Source: an uncultured Bacteroidales bacterium
GTDB taxonomy: Bacteria; Bacteroidota; Bacteroidia; Bacteroidales; P3
Reading direction: 5' to 3'
NCBI GenBank assembly: GCA_900316235.1
Contig: ONCC01000029.1
Span: 1 to 50,569, forward strand
Length of the DNA stretch: 50,569 nucleotides
In this document: positions 47,199 through 50,569 of the stretch, in pieces
Layout of the letters: the number at the start of each line of letters is the position of its first letter
Position numbering within the stretch: position 1 is the first letter of the stretch
Position numbers and translations under genes: made by a program
Notes under the pieces: model-generated
The model's database searches: none
What the model saw: the letters and a program-made list of their open reading frames with translations, nothing else
Told to the model about the DNA's origin: nothing

Positions 47199-48992
47199 TT
47201 ATTTCGTGATCTCGACTTTGTCGCTCTTGTCGAAGTAGTGGGTGTGGAGCTGCTCGTGGCTGAGGTGGCCGCAGGGTTCACCGTAGTACTCCTTGTAGAT
47301 GGCGATGATGTCGGGGTTCTCGTGGCTCTTGCGGATGGGCTTGCCAGCGTCCTCGCGGTAGATGGCGTCCATACGGCGCTTGATGATGTCGCTCTTGCCG
47401 TGGTGGTAGGGCTGACCAGCGCCGCCGATGCAGCCACCCGGGCAGGCCATCACCTCGATGAAGTGGTAGCCGTTGGGGTTGCCTTCGCGGACTTCTTCCA
47501 TGAGTTTGCGAGCGTTGCTGAGACCGTAGCAGATGGCAATCTTGACGGGCAGACCAGCGAAGTCGACAGTGGCTTCGCGGATGCTCTCGCCAAAGATACC
47601 GCGGCACTCCTCGAAGTCGATCTTCGGGAGGGTCTTGCCGGTGTGGACCTCGTAGGCGGTACGGAGGGCAGCCTCCATAACACCGCCGGTGGCGCCGAAG
47701 ATGACGGCGGCACCAGTGGACTGGCCGAGGGGGCTGTCGAAGTCTTCCTCGGGCATGCTGTTGAGGTCGATGTTGCTCTGCTTGAGCATGTGGGCGAGCT
47801 CACGGGTGGTGAGGCTGAAGTTGACATCCTGGTCGGTACCGTTGCCGAGTTCGGGACGGGCGCACTCGCTCTTCTTGGCCAGGCAGGGCATAATGGAGAC
47901 GCATACGACATCCTCGCGCTTCACGCCAATCTTCGGGGCGAAGTAGTTCTTGGTGACAGCGCCGAACATACCCTGGGGCGACTTGGCGGTCGAGGGATGA
48001 CCGAGCAGGTCGGGGAAGTTCTTCTCGTAGAAGGTGACCCAAGCGGGGCAGCAGCTGGTGAACATGGGCATCTTGACGTCCTTATCGCCAGCGAGGAGTT
48101 TCTTCACGCGGCCGAGAAGCTCGGTGCCTTCTTCCATGATGGTGAGGTCAGCGCTCCAGTCGGTGTCGAAGACATAGTCGAAACCGAGGCGGCGGAGGGC
48201 AGCGGCCATCTTGCCGGTGACGATGGTGCCGGGTTCCATGCCGAACTCTTCGCCGAGGGCGACGCGGACGGCGGGAGCGGTCTGGACGACGACCTTCTTG
48301 GTCGGGTCGGCGAGGGCCTTACGCACGTCGTTGATGTTGTCGACGAGGGTGAGGGCACCCACGGGGCAGACCTGGACGCACTGGCCGCAGTTGACGCAGG
48401 AGCTGTCGCCGAGTTTCTGCTCGAAGGCGGGAGCCACCACCGAGGGGAAGCCGCGGTTGACGCCGCTGAGGGCGCCGACGCTCTGGAACTTGGTGCACAT
48501 GGTCTCGCAGCGGCGGCAGTAGACGCACTTGTCCATGTCGCGGTAGACGCTGAGGGTGGTGTCTTTCTCATAGTGGCTCTGCTCGCCTTTGAAGGGGATC
48601 TCGCGGATGCCCATCTTGGCGGCGAGGGCCTGGAGTTCGCAGTCGCCGCTCTTCTCGCACTGGAGGCAGTCGTTCGGGTGGTCGCTAAGGATCAGCTCGA
48701 GGACGGTCTTGCGGGCGTTGAGGGCGCGGGGCGAAGCGGTGAGGACCTCCATACCTTCGACACAGTCGGTGGCGCAGGCGGGGGCCAGGTTGCGGCGGGG
48801 CTTGCCGTTGAAGTCCTTGGTGACCTCAACCATGCAGACGCGGCATCCGCCGGGTTTGTTTTCAAATTTCATTCCGTCGAGCTCGAAGTAGCAGAGCGTC
48901 GGAATCTCGATACCGGCCATGCGGGCAGCTTTCAGGATAGTGGTGCCTTCGGGGACCTGGATCGCTTTGTTATCTATAGTGACATTAATCAT
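47199..48992 (-). CDS. hydA: [FeFe] hydrogenase catalytic subunit (HydA)
   Basis: The 597-residue protein has an N-terminal 2Fe-2S domain (Cys34, Cys50, Cys53), a His-Cys3 4Fe-4S site (HPNDCLQCEKSGDC), two 4Fe-4S motifs (CVYCRRCETMC and CVNCGQCVQVC), and a complete H-cluster domain. H-cluster motifs are TSCCPAW (Cys314 as proton relay, Cys315 as ligand), MPCLAKKSEC (Cys370) and ACPGGCIGG (Cys517, Cys521). The C-terminal small-subunit-like tail ends YYGEPCGHLSHEQLHTHYF. With HydB and HydC it should reversibly make H2 using NADH and reduced ferredoxin together. It begins 20 nt after hydB. Confidence 0.96.
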   Translation of the reverse strand: MINVTIDNKAIQVPEGTTILKAARMAGIEIPTLCYFELDGMKFENKPGGCRVCMVEVTKDFNGKPRRNLAPACATDCVEGMEVLTASPRALNARKTVLELILSDHPNDCLQCEKSGDCELQALAAKMGIREIPFKGEQSHYEKDTTLSVYRDMDKCVYCRRCETMCTKFQSVGALSGVNRGFPSVVAPAFEQKLGDSSCVNCGQCVQVCPVGALTLVDNINDVRKALADPTKKVVVQTAPAVRVALGEEFGMEPGTIVTGKMAAALRRLGFDYVFDTDWSADLTIMEEGTELLGRVKKLLAGDKDVKMPMFTSCCPAWVTFYEKNFPDLLGHPSTAKSPQGMFGAVTKNYFAPKIGVKREDVVCVSIMPCLAKKSECARPELGNGTDQDVNFSLTTRELAHMLKQSNIDLNSMPEEDFDSPLGQSTGAAVIFGATGGVMEAALRTAYEVHTGKTLPKIDFEECRGIFGESIREATVDFAGLPVKIAICYGLSNARKLMEEVREGNPNGYHFIEVMACPGGCIGGAGQPYHHGKSDIIKRRMDAIYREDAGKPIRKSHENPDIIAIYKEYYGEPCGHLSHEQLHTHYFDKSDKVEITK

Positions 48993-49012
48993 TTCTAATA
49001 TTCATTTAAAGA

Positions 49013-50569
49013 TTATTTAATCGAGATGGCACCGAACTTACAGTTCTGGTAGCAGGCACCGCACTTGACGCACTTGGACTGCTCGATCACCATGGAAGCC
49101 AGCTTGTGGCCGGGGGCGATGTAGTCGGTACGAGTGATGGTCTCGGCGGGGCAGTTCTTTGCGCACTTGCCGCAACCGATGCACTTCTCGGGGTCGATGA
49201 CGTACTGCATGAGTTTCTTGCAGACGCCGGCGCGGCACTTCTTGTCGACGACGTGCTCGACGTACTCGTCCCAGAAGTTGTCGAGGGTGGAGAGCACGGG
49301 GTTCGGCGAGGTCTGGCCGAGACCGCAGAGGGCGCTGTCCTTGATGACGGCGGCCAGGTTGCGGAGGGCGTAGAGGTCGTCCATCGTGCCGTTGCCATTG
49401 GTGATCTTCTCGAGGAGCTCGCAGAGGCGTTTGTTACCGATGCGGCAGGGGCTGCACTTACCGCAGCTCTCCTCGCAGGTGAACTCAAGATAGAACTTGG
49501 CGATAGCAGGCATGCAAGAGGTTTCGTCCATGACGACCATACCGCCGGAGCCCATCATCGAGCCAGCAGCCACGAGGCTGTCGTAGTCGATCTCGGTGTC
49601 GAGGTGCTTGGCAGTGAGGCAGCCGCCGGAAGGACCGCCGGTCTGAACGGCCTTGAATTCGCGGCCGTCCTTGATGCCACCACCAATCTCGTAGATAATC
49701 TCACGCAGGGTGATGCCCATGGGAACCTCGATCAGACCCACGTTGTTGATCTGGCCGGCGAGGGCGAACACCTTGGTTCCGGGCGACTTCTCGGTACCGA
49801 TGGTGCGGAACCAGTCGGCGCCCTTGGTGATGATGACGGGGATGTTGGCGAAGGTCTCGACGTTGTTCACGTTCGAGGGCTTGTCCATATAGCCGCGGAC
49901 AGCGGGGAACGGGGGTTTCAGGGTGGGCTCGCCGCGCTGGCCTTCCATGGAGTGGATCAGAGCGGTCTCCTCGCCGCAGACGAAGGCGCCGGCGCCGTAG
50001 CGGAGCTCGATATCGAAGTTGAAGCCAGTGCCGAGGATGTCCTCACCGAGGAGGCCGTACTCGCGGGCCTGGCTGATGGCGATTTTCAGACGGTCGATGG
50101 CCAGAGGATACTCGGCACGGATGTAGACCAAGCCCTTGCTGGCGCCGATGGCGTAGCCGCCGATGGCCATAGCCTCGACGATGCTGTTGGGGTCACCCTC
50201 GAGGATGGAACGATCCATGAAGGCACCGGGGTCACCCTCGTCGGCGTTGCAGATGATGTACTTCTGGTCGGCCTGGTTCTTGGCGCAGAGACCCCACTTG
50301 ACACCGGTGGGGAAGCCGGCGCCGCCACGGCCGCGGAGGCCGGACTTGGTGATCTCGTCGATAACCTGCTGCGGGGTCATCTCGGTCAAGCACTTGGCCA
50401 GAGCCTCGTAACCGCCACGGGAGATGCTCTCCTCGATGTTCTCGGGATCCACAAAGCCGCAGTTGCGGAGGGCGATACGGATCTGCTTGCGATAGAAGTC
50501 CATGTGCTTCGAGTCGCTGACGTGCTCCTTGTTCTCGGGGTTGGTGTAGAGCAGCTCGGGGACCTTACG
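49013..50569 (-). CDS. hydB: Electron-bifurcating hydrogenase, NuoF-like subunit (HydB), 5' end outside window
   Basis: The frame stays open to the window edge upstream of an internal ATG at 50503 (22 more codons, RKVPELLYTNPENKEHVSDS), so the gene starts outside. Visible are the FMN/NADH-binding NuoF core with GLRGRGGAGFPTGVKWG and GAFVCGEETALIHSMEG, the 4Fe-4S site CEESCGKCSPCRIG, and two C-terminal 4Fe-4S motifs, CIGCGKCAKNCPAE and CVKCGACYQNCKFG. This C-terminal ferredoxin domain is typical for HydB of bifurcating hydrogenases and absent from NuoF of complex I. An N-terminal thioredoxin-like 2Fe-2S domain is expected beyond the edge. It passes electrons between NADH, ferredoxin and HydA. 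Confidence 0.95.
   Translation of the reverse strand, partial: RKVPELLYTNPENKEHVSDSKHMDFYRKQIRIALRNCGFVDPENIEESISRGGYEALAKCLTEMTPQQVIDEITKSGLRGRGGAGFPTGVKWGLCAKNQADQKYIICNADEGDPGAFMDRSILEGDPNSIVEAMAIGGYAIGASKGLVYIRAEYPLAIDRLKIAISQAREYGLLGEDILGTGFNFDIELRYGAGAFVCGEETALIHSMEGQRGEPTLKPPFPAVRGYMDKPSNVNNVETFANIPVIITKGADWFRTIGTEKSPGTKVFALAGQINNVGLIEVPMGITLREIIYEIGGGIKDGREFKAVQTGGPSGGCLTAKHLDTEIDYDSLVAAGSMMGSGGMVVMDETSCMPAIAKFYLEFTCEESCGKCSPCRIGNKRLCELLEKITNGNGTMDDLYALRNLAAVIKDSALCGLGQTSPNPVLSTLDNFWDEYVEHVVDKKCRAGVCKKLMQYVIDPEKCIGCGKCAKNCPAETITRTDYIAPGHKLASMVIEQSKCVKCGACYQNCKFGAISIK

Noticed and set aside
47130..48998. Long plus-strand open frame of 622 codons
   Set aside because: It is the antisense shadow of hydA in GC-rich DNA; its composition (long runs of G, A, V, E, D) lacks any motif.
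46660..50569. NuoEFG part of respiratory complex I
   Set aside because: The middle gene has a complete H-cluster with TSCCPAW and ACPGGC motifs and the NuoF-like protein has the extra C-terminal ferredoxin domain, both typical of HydABC hydrogenase.

Overview
The window comes from the chromosome of an anaerobic Bacteroidales-type bacterium (phylum Bacteroidota), probably gut or rumen associated. The evidence is: many copies of the Bacteroidota -7 promoter motif TAnnTTTGC, several with TTTG exactly 19 bases upstream; surface proteins with signal peptides and C-terminal tails that look like type IX secretion sorting domains; a fimbrillin-like lipoprotein, a BspA-type leucine-rich-repeat protein, an UpxY-type NusG paralogue, a DUF4294 protein, and a trimeric electron-bifurcating [FeFe] hydrogenase. 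Most genes are GC-rich by eye. One block, about 41.3-45.3 kb, is clearly AT-rich and looks foreign.

Layout. 1-6.6 kb: a minus-strand surface locus (small membrane protein, LRR protein, short leader-type peptide, fimbrillin-like lipoprotein cut by the window edge), preceded by a membrane-anchored TPR/AraC regulator whose start overlaps the stop of ung. 7.3-12.0 kb: minus-strand genes (GxxExxY protein, MBL hydrolase, lysS, NlpC/P60 hydrolase, DUF4294 protein). 12-15.4 kb: plus-strand ABC-2 exporter and an exported alpha/beta hydrolase. 15.6-17.0 kb: minus-strand radical SAM protein and exported glutathione peroxidase. 17.1-24.9 kb: short UvrA paralogue, two tRNA-Val genes in duplicated promoter/leader units, HhH protein, UpxY-like antiterminator, DUF2147 protein, nitroreductase, compact ComEC and a lipoprotein. 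24.9-31 kb: AGCS symporter, exported lipase-like protein, CDF cation exporter, Bcp peroxiredoxin, calycin-like protein, dus, SMR exporter. 31.0-31.5 kb: a deletion scar and a strictly periodic 23-bp repeat array. 31.5-35.4 kb: DUF4353 beta-helix protein, cupin and Fic protein. 36.0-45.3 kb: a defence-like cluster of PLD/SNF2 helicase, Eco57I-type adenine methylase and membrane KAP NTPase. 45.3-46.6 kb: gene debris and repeats. 46.7 kb to the end: the HydC, HydA and HydB hydrogenase genes, with HydB running off the window.

The most interesting parts are these. (1) The helicase-methylase-KAP cluster, which resembles a helicase-methylase-ATPase (Hma-like) antiphage layout. Its specificity segment appears to have been exchanged, and its leader of about 320 nt holds a large nested hairpin with a competing fold. 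(2) Unrelated short tandem repeats of period 7, 8, 9, 11 and 23 that sit at stop codons, between cistrons or in interdomain linkers, together with short palindromes that lie in-frame inside lysS, a hydrolase and the helicase. (3) Paired 13-bp direct repeats spaced like AraC half-sites in front of the surface operon, next to a TPR/AraC regulator gene.
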